This document shows, in pieces, positions 1-10,182 of a stretch of DNA of 16,464 nt. The stretch comes from Brachionus koreanus (Eukaryota > Rotifera > Eurotatoria > Ploima > Brachionidae), in the NCBI GenBank assembly GCA_016987375.1, contig PJRA01000198.1:1472952-1489415 (forward strand), read 5' to 3'. The notes under the pieces were generated by a model. The model did not search any database. It was not told the DNA's origin and worked only from the letters and a program-made list of their open reading frames with translations. Positions within the stretch are counted from its first letter, which is position 1, and every line of letters begins with the position of its first letter. A program made the position numbers and the translations under genes.

Positions 1-392
1 AAGGAAGTGCAAAATGATAAAAAAAATCTAAAATGTGTTACTGAAAGAATAGCAAATATAGTTGTTTAATAGTTTACTGTAATAATGGATATAATAATAA
101 TATAATGTGCCCTTTGAAGATTGTGTTTTGCTTCTTATAAATAGCATTAGTATCTGTATTTTGTTGAAAGAGATGTTGAATCTTCAAGAATAGAAGTGTA
201 TTCTGATTCTAGGAGAATTACTAGCCGTACTAATTAATAACAGAGTCACGTTTTCTAAATATATATAAATAAATGATTTAAACACGAGTTGATCACCAAG
301 TAAGTGAAATAAAATTTGCACATTCTTAAAAAAAAAAGCTTGATTGTCTAATAAATATTGTATGATTTTTTAAATGCTAAAAAATTTTAAAT
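1..392. other. Downstream flank of the Roco gene
   Basis: AT-rich DNA after the Roco stop. No canonical AATAAA is present on the minus strand in this stretch; an ATTAAA variant occurs at about 65-70. No gene, repeat or transposon was recognised. Confidence 0.35.
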
Positions 393-2840
393 CTAAACGA
401 TTGAAGCATCAATATTATTTATTGCATCCAAAATTTGAAAAGCTAAAGGATCATCTTTGAACGTTTCGTTTCTGAATGCATTGTCAATAATTCTTGCATT
501 CGTCGTAGCCAAATGTTCTCCACACAGCCAAAGTTTTTTTCCACTTTTGAGCTCACATTTATTCAAATCATCACTAAGATCAGCAGTCAAAGAAAAAATC
601 TTATTTGTATCAAAATTTTCGACATAAAATTTCCTCAAAGACATATAAGACTCATTTAGGTTTTTAGTTAGACTTGATTTTCTATCAATATCTGCCAAAA
701 TGCTATGTCCTATATCTAGCTGAAATATTTGCATTTCATTTGAGAGCGAACCATTCTTAATTATGTTCATTATGCGTAATAAATAGCCACAATATTGAGG
801 CAAAAGCTCAGGTACAATGACCACCCAGTCTGACAAATGCCAGCCTTCCTCATGTTCACACAATGTACGAATACAAGTGCAAAGCTCAATTTCTTCATCA
901 TCTTTGCTTAGTTTGTGAATCATTTTATTTTCTTTTTTAATCTCTTCACTAAAATTAACCAATTTTTTGGGATCTATTAAATCAATACAAAACAAAAATG
1001 GATAATTTAAATAGTTGGATGACATTTGATAGACAATTTTTCCTATTTGTTTCAGAAATCGTCTCTGTGTTAACTCGTAAAGTTCTTGAAAGGCCGAATT
1101 TGTGGAATCGGCCTGTTTAATTGAATTTTCATTCAACAGTTCATCTTCCTTTTCATTACCTACATATTTTCTAACTAATTCAAGCAGCTCGTCAAGAGCT
1201 TTCTTATTTTCTAGTTGAAAATTGAACTCTGGATAATCACCGCTTAGGAAAGCTATTTCATTGCGCCTCCACAAATTACCAGTTCCGACAACAGCCTTCA
1301 CAATTGGAATCTTAAGAGAAACATGTGCAAAACGAAACTCGTTTTTGCATGTGCCCGAATTCGCATACTCGTCAGACACACAAGCTATAATTAGTTTGGC
1401 TGTATTCATTCCTTTTGTCATAGCACCAAATATACTTCCACTGTTGTTTATTTCTTGAGTGTCAATCCAACAATAAATGCCATTATCTTCTAAAAATTTG
1501 GCCAAACCTCTCGGATCTAACCATCCGAGACTGGTCGGCGTGGTTCGAGAGCCTTTTTTGCCTGCGTCATGCGAGTTAGCCCAACAGTAGCTGATGAACA
1601 CTTGAGGCGGTTTTTTGTTTTTTTGTTGACTGTTTTTTGTGTCTTGAAGTTGTAATTCAATCGAGTCAAACATTTCACTTAGTTTAACTTCAAGTCGTTT
1701 CGGATCTTGCATTATAATTCTGTAATCGCTGCATATTGGTGCAAATGACGGATTTTGTATCCAATTTCGGCCACCAATAGGTCCGAATTCAATTAAAAGA
1801 TAATTTTTTTTCAACAAATTCTTGACCAGTGATAAGACCTCAAGGCATTTTTTGTCTTTGGCAAACTCGTCTGAAATTCCCAATATAACTAGCTTAGATT
1901 CTTTGAGAGCATAGGTAATTGCGTCCAATTTTTCCTCATTTGGATGACGACTGTACCATATTTTGAAGTCTTGTTTGTCCATTTTTTCTATAACATCAAT
2001 TGGACTAACAGGACTTTTAGTGTCATTTTCACAGTACCAGAATGCAATGTCATATTTAAGTTTACTTTTTATTTGTTTCAGATGACGCAGCGAATATTCT
2101 AAATTCATGTCCAGATTTGAAATTCCATCTATTGGCATAATCGCCATCATTTCTTCAATTGAAACAGCATGAAAATATTTGCTACACTGCAAAAATGGTG
2201 CCTGGAATTCGTTGGCTCTATGCAGCAATGATAGACTAAAAAGGCAGGGATCACCTTTTTGCGAGTCGACACACTCAGGACATGGAAAACTGTAGTCATA
2301 TTTAATGCCCACAAATGATTCATTTATCAACGATTCAATCACTTCATGAATAACAAAAACAATATTTTCTGGTTTATTTCCTTGTACTTTTATTTGAATA
2401 GTAGCCACATCTGTGTTTTCAATTAGAGCTTTTTGGTAATTTTTGCGCAGCAAAGAGCCATGTTTCCAAATGATTGAATTATCGCCATACTGAAACAGTC
2501 TTACTTGAATGCGGTTAAAAAGGCCAGCTGGTAAATATTCAAAATTGTAAACCACAATGTATTCCTTGAGGTCAGTTGACAGAGAACGTGAGCCGATTTG
2601 ACTCAGGTCAGTCCATTCAAAGTCAGGCTTTTTTTCCGGCAATAAACATGGAATTATATGCATTTTCTTTTCAGCAACACTAAATGTTAAGTCAAATTCT
2701 TCAGTCAATTTTAAAATCCAATCGTGTAGAGATTGATCGTATTTCTGCCAAATTTTGCCAATGTTTGTATGTGCCAAATTTCCATTTTCAATTACAGTAT
2801 TTTTTACCGAAACTATGCATGAAATTACTTTTATTATCCA
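393..2840 (-). other. Last exon of the Roco gene: COR-B, two TIR-like domains, C-terminal domain
   Basis: This exon encodes residues 780-1594. COR-B reads through LLPEKKPDFEW and a cysteine-rich PCPECV segment. The first TIR-like domain starts at KYDIAFWYCE (about 1041-1050) and carries ALKESKLVILGISDEF and KKCLEVL, with its candidate catalytic-position glutamate at about 1113. The second starts at QVFISYCWANS (about 1192) and carries FLEDNGIYCWIDTQE and SGTCKNEF, with glutamate about 1280 in the position of the NADase glutamate of SARM1 and plant TIRs. The tail (1360-1594) contains the motif CEHEEGWHLSD (1440-1450) and GKKLWLCGEH (about 1547-1556); I do not recognise this domain. The acceptor CTTAAG at 2841 restores DPQW, a conserved COR sequence, so the splice choice is well supported. 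Confidence 0.85.
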
Positions 2841-5800
2841 CTTAAGATTATTTAAATTGATTTTTTTTTTTTTTTTTAAATAAAAATTTAAAATACTTGA
2901 GGATCGATGACTACTCTGTCTTTCAATCCATTTCGCTCAAAGTACTGTATTGAGCCGAGGTCGTTTAAAAATCGAACTGCTTCAAGTATTTCATTATTTT
3001 CAAAGATGCCACATTCTGTTGCCAACGATGCTACATAATCGTAGCTTACTAATGATTCAGTTTGGCTTCTTTTCTTCACCAAGCTCTCAAAATTTAACCA
3101 AACACTCTTTTGGTTTAAAGTAAAATTAAAATTTATTAAGTTCTATTGAGATTGAAATAAATTTTAATGATTTAAAACCATTTTAAAATTAAATTGAATT
3201 TTAAATTTCTTTTTTATTTTAGGAAGTTAAATCAATAATCAATTAAAATATTTTTAATGTTTTTGTTTGTTGTTTTTTTTTGCACATGAATGATATTTTA
3301 GATTTTGCATCAGAATTGGAAATGTGTCGTATATTCCATTAAACAATAGAAGCACCATATGAGTCAAAATGACTCGTATCTTTTGAATAAATTTTTCAAA
3401 TGAAAATATTTTTTTTTATTAATGTAGATTTTAAAATTTTCTTTAATAAATGATATTACTTTATAAAATTATTAAAGTTTTTTTATAAAATATTTTTGAA
3501 TTAAAAAAGCATGAAAAAATGATAAGTGCTTCTAGTGTTAAACCGAGATCTACTATAGAAGATTCGAATGTAAAAAATTGAGCAAATCAGAATTTTGTGA
3601 ATTTTTAATGTTTTGATGAATTTATCGCATATGTTCACTCATGTTGTTGAAATAAACCATGACACTTGGAAGCTCAGTACTTGCAGCGATTGTTTAAAAA
3701 ATTACATCATGTGATCATGTTATTACGAAAGCTACAACTAGCGCTTTAAAACGAAAGTCTAATGAAACTCAAGCTATTAATGACATTGGTATTAGTAGCG
3801 GTAAAGATTCTTATTCTGAGTTAATAAAAAACGAGGAACATGTTCCAAAAAAATAAAAGGAAGAAAACGGTGACCCTAACCAAAAAATAAAATATGTCTT
3901 AATTATTTTTATGCAAAAAATGTTTCATTTCTGTTGATATCTGCTTTATTTTACACAACTTTGCTCTTTTTTAATTATTTAAAATATCAATAAATAAAAT
4001 TCATCCTTACTTCAGTAATTTTGTTTTATTTATGCATGATAAAAACATAAGCAATAGTGATATGTCATTTAAAACTATTATTTATAAAAAAAATTTGCAA
4101 GTTTAATTGAAAATTTTCAATTTAAATAAAAGAAAAGTTTATTTGTAAAAAATATTTTTAATTAAATATAAATCATCCGAGATTTTATTTAGAAAAAAAA
4201 ATTTACATAATGGAGATATTTAATTTATTAATCTCAGTTTATTTTTTCAACATTTTATGATAATATTTGCTATAAAAAAAAAGACAATTTTCAATCAAAT
4301 TAATACTGTTTATTCTTCTTTTACAGACATCCATAGTCATAATAGCTCAGTTAGCTCAATTACACTAATGCATTATGAAATATACTTTAATTTTAAGAAA
4401 ATTTATTATGCATTAAATGATTTTGTCGAATTCAGTACAATATATCACAACAAAAGTTAAAAATTCTTCAACTGAAACAACAGTTGTTTCATCCAAATTT
4501 AGTCTGTGTAAAAACTCTACAATTTGGCAAAACAGTTTATGTAATAGAAAATAATTTAAAATTGAATTGTAGAGTTTTTGCACAGAAAAATTTGGATGAA
4601 ACAACTGTTGTTTCAACTGAATGTAGCATAATATTGAAATGAATGGAAACTGAATGGAAAAAACAGACTTATTCATAAAAATGATTAAGATAAAAGAATG
4701 TCACATTTTATCATTCAAAACATTACCAATTCCTAAATATCTAAAAGACTAAAAGAACAAAAAAGAATTGAGAGCTTCAGATGATTCTGCATAAGAATTT
4801 TTTCATTTAGGAATATCAAAATTAAGATTCAAATGAACATAGCCGGAGATGTATTAATAGTTTTTAGAAAAAAATGAAATTGATTCTGATGATTGATATA
4901 TAAACATAAGGAATGAACGATACTTTATTAATAGATGGCCCATATGATAGAAAATTTTGATTTTTCTATTAATTTTGTATGCTCGAACTTTTAATATTCA
5001 TAAAAAAAAACAAAAAATCATTCAAAATTTTCAAAAAAATTTCTTTTCTATCTGTAAAAATTTTAAAATTTTTGAAAAATATTTCCTTACCGGAATTGCT
5101 TCATCCATATATTTCTGCTTTAACGTAACCTCAATTAAATCTTGTACTAAATCAGCTATTCCAATATTTTTTGTATTTGACACAAAATAGAATCCGCTTA
5201 TTTGATTATATCTTGATTTTAGCTTCTCTTGATTGATTGAAAATTTAGGCACTTCATCAATATGAGTACCAATGACAAAAATTGGAGCTCCTGGTGCATG
5301 ACAACTTATTGAACTGAGCCAAAAATCTAAACCAGCATATTCGCTTCCTAGACGTACATTCCAAACCAAGAAATAGACCGCTCTAGCTGTCAGAAAAAAC
5401 TGGTGAGAATTGTAGTATACACTTTGTCCGGCTAAATTTTCAAAATTAAGTTTTTGTTTCATTTAGAAAAAGTAATTTACCAAAATCCCAAATTGAATAT
5501 GTCAATTTGCTGCTATCAGGCAAATCTATTGACCAATCTTTTATGTCAATACCATCTGTTAGTTGCGGCTTTCTAGAATTACTTGAAGATATTAAAGCAT
5601 TCATTAGCGAAGTTTTTCCCGCTTCACCAAGTCCAACCAACATGAGCTTAGTTCTTTTGCATATTTCTGTACCAGAGAGTAGTCTTCTTAAATAGGACAA
5701 GACTGAGTTAGTGCCACGTCGAACTATTTCGAGTGGTGGCGTCTTCAATGATAAACAACTCTCCAAGTCCAATTCTTTAATTGGTAAAAAACCCAATTTT

Positions 5801-7368
5801 GAGCTTAGGCTTTCCAAAAGAATACAATTTTTCAAACTAAGACTAGACAAATTCTTCAATTCTTCAATCTCATCTGGAATTAGTTTTAAAGCATGGTTTG
5901 ACAAATCCAGCATTGTCAAATTTTTCATTTCGAACACCACTTGAGGTATTTCAACAAGTCTTGGAAATTTTTTGAAAATAAAAGCATTTAGCTTCAAAAT
6001 TTCGTGCTTGTTTAATTGATCCGACTTGGACTGATCAAAATGGGCCATTAATTTAGTGATTTGTCCAATGTCTAGATAAAATGCAAGTCTAAAAGCCAAT
6101 TGTGTAAAATTAACAGTTCGATAACTGTTTAAATCGAACCAGTCAATGCCAGAAAAATTCAATCTTTGAATTGATAATTTACAATTGCTAAAGTCAAATG
6201 GCAAGTCATCAAACATCATTGAACTAAATGACAGCGAATTAATTCGATCAGGAAGTGACAATTTATGTGTTAAACTGTTTTTAGATAATGACAAATTTTC
6301 TAAATGAAAACTTTTTAAATTTTTTAAGCTTTTTAAATTGTAGTCAAATTTTTTTATTGGATTCAATGTTATTCTAAGACTCATCAAGTTGTCTAATTCG
6401 AATAGACACTGAGGAAGTGATTCTAAATCATTGTTTTCAAAGCGAATACAACTCAAACACTTAAGCTTTGAAATCAAATTAGATTCATTGATTAGAACTT
6501 TTTGGTTTAGCACACCTAGGATTTTTATTTCGCTAAATTTTTGCACAAATTCATCATTTATGTCAATTACTTCTGGAGTCTGTAGATCATATGGATTACC
6601 ATTTTTTATGGTATAAATCATTGCACTTGGCGAGTATTTATTCTTCATACGTTCAGAATGCTTTAGTTCTGAAAATGAATTGTAACAGTTAGATTGACAG
6701 AATGAACACCGACCAAAAAATGAATATTCATCTTTTTTTCTTGCTTCATTAGATAAATTTTTCACTATGGGTTCAATATTAATTGATACTTGGTTGTTTA
6801 TTATTTCGTTTAAGTCGAAGAATACGACCAATCTGGAAAAAATTTCATAAAAATAATTTTTTAGTTTTATGCTTAAATTATCCGATTTAGAACAACTAGG
6901 AAATAAATTTTCATTGCAAGGAATAATATTTGAATTCTTTTTAAAAAAAAAAAAAAAACTAAAAGAATAAATATTTTTTTGAAATTTACCTCAGATTTTG
7001 AAATCAAAAAACAACAAAGCATAAAATATAACACTAGATTTTTGTCTATGTCTTCTTTTTTTATCGAAATTCCTTTTATATCAATAAGATGGGAATACAA
7101 AAATATTTTGTCCAGCTCGTTTAAGGCTAAAGAAATTAAATTAAATGATTTTTTTTCAAATATTCTTTTGATTACTCTCAAAATTTAAACAAAACATGTG
7201 AATTGAAAACTTCTCTGTAATAAAATGTTGAATTCCAAGTCTTTCATTTATGTAATTATCCATTTCTTCAGGCAGAATCAGAATGCCTCTAAAGCCTTCT
7301 TCTCTAGATCCATCAACTATTTTCATATTTGAACCAATTTGATGATAATTAGCTTCCAGATAGTCCAT
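393..7368 (-). CDS. Roco protein: LRR - Roc GTPase - COR - tandem TIR-like domains
   Basis: Six exons join in phase: 7368-7176, 7126-6990, 6936-5481, 5431-5091, 3106-2897 and 2840-393, giving 1594 aa ending in TAG. Introns are 49, 53, 49, 1984 and 56 nt, all GT-AG. Visible domains: an N-terminal region of unknown type (1-245), which includes a cysteine cluster (CSFCQSNC); leucine-rich repeats (about 250-520); a Roc GTPase (about 540-709) with P-loop GLGEAGKTS (545-553), the switch motif WDFAGQ (593-598, created by splicing) and G4 motif THID (651-654); COR (710 to about 1000), including DPQWIIKVIS across the last junction and the PCPEC cysteine pair; a TIR-like domain (about 1042-1172); a second TIR (about 1191-1305); and an unassigned C-terminal domain (about 1360-1594). 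There is no kinase domain, unlike LRRK. Roco proteins are GTP-regulated dimeric scaffolds; TIRs suggest an immune-signalling or NAD-consuming output, which is inference. The start at 7368 is the first ATG after an in-frame stop, but an upstream exon cannot be excluded. Confidence 0.88.
3339..3541 (+). mobile_element. piggyBac-type MITE, 203 bp, flanked by TTAA
   Basis: The element begins TTAAACAATAGAAGCAC and ends GTGCTTCTAGTGTTAA, so its ends are imperfect inverted repeats (TTAACACTAGAAGCAC type) carrying the TTAA target typical of piggyBac. A subterminal palindrome GAGTCAAAATGACTC lies at 3361-3375. The 203-bp interior has no transposase, so it is non-autonomous. The right-end 16-mer is identical to the right end of the piggyBac relic at 11433-11448. 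It sits inside a Roco intron. Confidence 0.75.
3642..3858 (+). pseudogene. Possible decayed ORF fragment, unknown origin
   Basis: On the plus strand a 53-codon frame (3698-3856) reads KITSCDHVITKATTSALKRK and continues with acidic and basic residues to a TAA at about 3854. A neighbouring frame just upstream (from about 3659) reads HDTWKLSTCSDCLKNYIM. The two together look like one coding stretch broken by a frameshift, perhaps from a transposon next to the MITE. No family is recognised and the reading is weak. Confidence 0.2.
4467..4621. repeat. Long hairpin: 55-58-nt inverted repeat with 40-nt loop
   Basis: The left arm (4467-4524) and right arm (4565-4621) are reverse complements except for about four mismatches and a one-base gap. 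The core of 27 nt, GAAACAACAGTTGTTTCATC and onward to 4500, is perfect. Each arm also holds a smaller palindrome, GAAACAACNGTTGTTTC. The size (about 155 nt, loop 40 nt) fits either a foldback or MITE element or the precursor of a small RNA. It lies in the enlarged Roco intron, so it would be transcribed with that gene. No clear target-site duplication was found. Confidence 0.85.
5091..6936 (-). other. Roco exons encoding LRRs and the Roc GTPase domain
   Basis: Exon 6936-5481 carries residues 111-595. The LRR series includes LNQKVLINESNLISKLKCL, LESLPQCLFELDNLMSLRI, LKSLKNLKSFHLENLSL, FEMKNLTMLDLSNHALKLI and IEELKNLSSLSLKNC, spaced by about 23 residues. The P-loop follows. The 49-nt intron (5432-5480) splits the switch II motif: TTTG joined to CCGGACAA gives DFAGQ. 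Exon 5431-5091 continues with a Roc beta strand AVYFLVWNV, G4 GTHID and the G5-like FVSN. All nucleotide-contacting motifs look intact, so the protein should bind GTP. Confidence 0.88.
6937..7368 (-). other. 5' exons and short introns of the Roco gene
   Basis: Exon 1 (7368-7176) begins with ATG encoding MDYLEANYHQIGS and ends in phase 1. A 49-nt intron (7127-7175, GTAATC to TTTCTTTAG) joins it to exon 2 (7126-6990, TLNELDKIFLYSHL and onward). A 53-nt intron then leads to exon 3, whose acceptor follows a run of 15-16 T. The N-terminus matches no family I can name. A frame upstream of the ATG stays open for 11 codons (TAC AAA TTT AAA GGG ...), and an acceptor-like TTTAAAG exists there, so the true start could lie in an upstream exon. 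Confidence 0.65.
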
Positions 7369-7983
7369 TAATTCTTTATTAGACCCTTTAAATTTGTATT
7401 AGCACAAAGTAAAATAAGATTTTGGCAAATTGAAGTTTGTGATCAAAAAAATCCTTTTAATTAAGCCCCAAAAATACATTTCTATGTATTGCAAAACATG
7501 TATAACAAATCAAAGTATGCAAAGTATGCATGAAATTTTGCACAAATTAAAGACATAAAAGAACAAGCTTATCAGTGGATCTTTGTTTGCTAATGCAATA
7601 AATTTTTCATCCGAAAATTGAAAAAAAAATTTTTTAATCACTATTTTTGAGCTTATGTTGGAATACACTGGCTTGTCAAATGCTGACCTATACAAAAGAA
7701 CAAATTCAAAGCCATTATGTCAATGATTATTAAGAACAAAAGATTGCGATGACTTAGACATAAACTGAAAAAAGAATGAAAGAAAAAAGAATACCAAAAA
7801 GGTCCTTTAATGGATGCCATAAGGGCAACGTAAGTTAGGAAGACCAGCAGTAACATGGAGGTCAACAATCATGAATGACATGGAGAGAATCAATGGTAAA
7901 GGCAAAATATCGACTTTAATAGTAAAGACCCTATGCTTCACTAGGAGTGAATAGGGAAAAAAAATTTTTAAGCTTGACTATTT
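7369..7983. other. Intergenic gap between the two minus-strand loci
   Basis: This 615-bp stretch separates the stop of the upstream locus from the start of the Roco gene. It contains a plus-strand LINE relic over its distal half. The part nearest the Roco start (7369-7640) is AT-rich, with a short direct repeat (AAAGTATGC twice, about 7512-7529). I see no clear promoter element. An AATAAA on the minus strand overlaps the stop codon of the upstream locus (7983-7988) and may be its polyadenylation signal. Confidence 0.5.
7646..7954 (+). mobile_element. LINE (non-LTR retrotransposon) C-terminal relic
   Basis: Broken plus-strand frames read the 3' end of an endonuclease/reverse-transcriptase polyprotein. 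The first frame gives GLSNADLYKRTNSKPLCQ. The next holds a decayed RLRW.GH-like stretch (RLR-stop-LRHK). From 7823 an open frame gives GQRKLGRPAVTWRSTI and then NDMERIN, ending in TAG at 7952. The order 'RLRW-GH ... R-GRP--TWR' is the standard end of several LINE clades. Several frameshifts and stops show that it is dead. Only the last ~100 codons remain. Confidence 0.7.
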
Positions 7984-9819
7984 TTATTTGATTATAAACT
8001 TCAATTTTCTTTTGGTGTTATTACTATTGGGATCTGAAAATTTTAAGCAAGATTTAATCTCTTTTTCTGGATCTGTTGAGGAGACCAATTTTTCGGATAT
8101 TATTTCATTCGATAGAATGAATTTTATTTTATTTTGATGCACATTTGCTAGCCCTTCAATTTTGATCTCAGGTTTGATCTTCAAATGTGATTCAATTCTA
8201 AAACAACACAATTCTTCAGTGTTAAATCGAATTTTGATGTCATAATAAGATCCATTCTAAAAAAATATCATATCAATCTTGAGTAAAAGTAGATGATTTT
8301 CTTCTATTTTTAAAGTTAAATTATTTTCCTGTATCAAAACTTGAGATTTTCTATATGAAAGCTAATTTAAAAAAAAAAAAATTACCCAATTTTCAAACTC
8401 TATTGATACCACATCACCCGAATAAATTGGATTTATAATTTCATCTTTATCTTCTGGTGAATTCAGCTCGAACAAACTAGTTCTTAAAAGTTTCACAATT
8501 TTATATTGATCATAGGTCTTATGAGTTCTTTTTTTCAGGTCAATTAAACTCACAGTTTCATTTGAACTTGATTACAAAAAAGTTAATGCGTTTTAAATTG
8601 TTGCATTTTAAAAAAAATTATAAATTATGGCCAAGATTTTCAATTTTTAATGCCTGGCCAAGTCAGGATTTTTGGCTTTTTCATTTAAAACCAAAGAATC
8701 AATAGATATTCCATCCATGATCTCGCATAGATTAATAGCAACTCTAATTTAATCTAATATAATTCTTTGTTTTCATATTGAAATTGAAAATATTATAAAG
8801 TTTGGATGCTTTAAATTTAAATGTCAACACTTCCAAGTTATAATTTCTGATGATGAATTTGGCTTTATAAAACTAATTTTTGTTAATTTTTGCAACATTA
8901 AAACTTACTAATTTAGGGAAAGTTTGATTCCAATTTCTTTGCTACCATTTTCTATGAATTTCAATTTTAGACCAGAATTATTCTCCGGATTCATGTAAGA
9001 AATCGGAGCAATCGATTGTGGATTATTTTTGTCTATGTTTATTTCAACCAAAGGTTTTTTGAAAATTTTGCTAGCTCCATTCGTGCCATTTAGAGCAAAA
9101 TTCAGTTCTTCGAATTTAGGGTACAATTTAGAAATAGTTCTGTTCTGACACAAAACTTGCTCAATATTTTTACCAAAACACCACTGACAGACATTTTGAT
9201 CACCAAAATAATGTTTGCAGCTTTGAATATTAGAAAAATACTCTCTATCATAATTTTGAATATCGTTCATATTTTTTAAACCTTTAGAAGTTTATTTAAA
9301 ATTAGTTAGATTTTTAAGATTTGCTATTCACTTTTTTCAAAAACTGCTGGATGAGCAAAATTTTCGTTTAAATCAAGCTGAGTAAAATTATCAATAAAAT
9401 AGGAAATGCTTTTTTAATAAATCTTACCAAATGAGGAATTTGGTGTTTGTGAAGTAAATTCTGAACAAGTAGATAATAGCTCATAAAAATGTATTTTAAA
9501 TTTTCAATGAAATTAGGCGATTGAATATTCAAATCGTCTGGATTTAGCATTCTTACAGAAAGAATAACTTAAAGTTCAGTAAATAATTTAAAATTGAACA
9601 ATTTTTTCCATAAAAATTACTTTTTGAGCCTGAATTTTGTATTAGAATGTCTGCGGAACATTCTCTGTTCATTATTCCATTTTGCCACAATAAAACACTT
9701 TTCCCAGCCGAAAAACATGCTTTAAGAAGTTCGGCAAAAACATTTGTTCCAATTGAATTGAATAAATTCCAAGTAACACTTGCTTCTAAGCTTTTCCATT
9801 CAGCGCTCCATTCATTTGC
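7984..9819 (-). CDS. Probable C-terminal exons of the LRR / dynein-stalk gene (403 aa)
   Basis: Six exons join in phase: 9819-9621, 9567-9428, 9377-9332, 9281-8909, 8566-8386 and 8256-7984, ending in TAA. Introns are 53, 50, 50, 342 and 129 nt. There is no start methionine in a suitable context, and the first exon opens at an acceptor in phase 0, so this is the 3' part of a larger gene, most likely the locus at 11653-16210. The protein starts ANEWSAEWKSLEASVTW. Cysteines at 150, 160, 163 and 173 with H152 could bind a metal. The rest is rich in predicted beta strands (GLKLKFIENGSKEIGIKLSL, GDVVSIEFENW, SYYDIKIRF). No family was recognised. An alternative exon from 8361 (LSYRKSQVLIQENN) is open for 33 codons but lacks a donor. 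Confidence 0.6.
8567..8908 (-). other. 342-nt intron holding a short orphan frame
   Basis: Between donor GTAAGT (8908) and acceptor GTAATCAAG (8567) the flanking exons join as Y-SNETVSL in phase 2. Inside, the minus strand has an open stretch reading RVAINLCEIMDGISIDSLVL and then NEKAKNPDLARH before TAA. It looks protein-like but has no donor after it and no acceptor in a matching phase, so I read it as an inserted relic rather than an exon. Confidence 0.45.
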
Positions 9820-10182
9820 CTAGTAAAAATTTAAATAAGTTTAATTTAATTTAAATAAAAACAAGCTGAATTGGACTTGATAATTAGTTTTAATGCACCT
9901 AATTCTCAAATGTTGTTAATTTTAATTCAATTTTGTTTTTAAAGAGCAATACAGGATTTACATTGAAAATTTGCCTCTCTTTAATTTTTCAATAGAACAC
10001 TTGGATTTTTTTATTTTAATCAATAAAGAAGTCTTTTTTAAATTTCTTTAAGTTAGTTCAAAAAAAATTTTAAATTCCTGTTCAGTAAGCTACCAATTTG
10101 GAAAATAAAAACAATCTGATTTAACTTAGCAGTAAATTTGTTTTAAATATTGTCGTAAAATGAATAAAAGTTCAAAGAATAA

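Larger units (their letters stand above)
3107..5090 (-). other. Enlarged fourth intron of the Roco gene (1984 nt)
   Basis: It runs from donor GTAAGG after the codon for P709 to an acceptor CCAAAAG before SVWLNFESL. Removing it gives AIP-SVWLNFESL, the usual Roc-to-COR transition, in phase 0 on both sides. All other introns in this gene are about 50 nt, so this one appears to have grown by insertion. It contains a piggyBac MITE, a long hairpin, a weak plus-strand ORF relic (see separate entries) and otherwise AT-rich sequence in which I see no exon. Confidence 0.8.

Noticed and set aside
1261..1458. Plus-strand 65-codon open frame
   Set aside because: It is antisense to the second TIR domain, which is clearly coding on the minus strand.
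4257..4676. Open frames of 67 and 87 codons on opposite strands around the hairpin
   Set aside because: Low-complexity AT-rich translations that run through the inverted repeat; both are inside a Roco intron.
5507..6616. Three plus-strand open frames over the Roc/LRR exon
   Set aside because: They are shadows of the minus-strand Roco exon, with no recognisable domain.
6873..7188. Separate small gene on either strand at the Roco 5' end
   Set aside because: The minus-strand frame becomes part of the Roco N-terminus once the 49-nt and 53-nt introns are removed; the plus-strand frame is its shadow.
7510..7868. Minus-strand open frames of 61 and 71 codons
   Set aside because: They are antisense to the plus-strand LINE relic and show no domain.
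8680..8780. Open minus-strand stretch in the 342-nt intron as a coding exon
   Set aside because: No donor follows it and the phase does not match the flanking exons, which join well without it.
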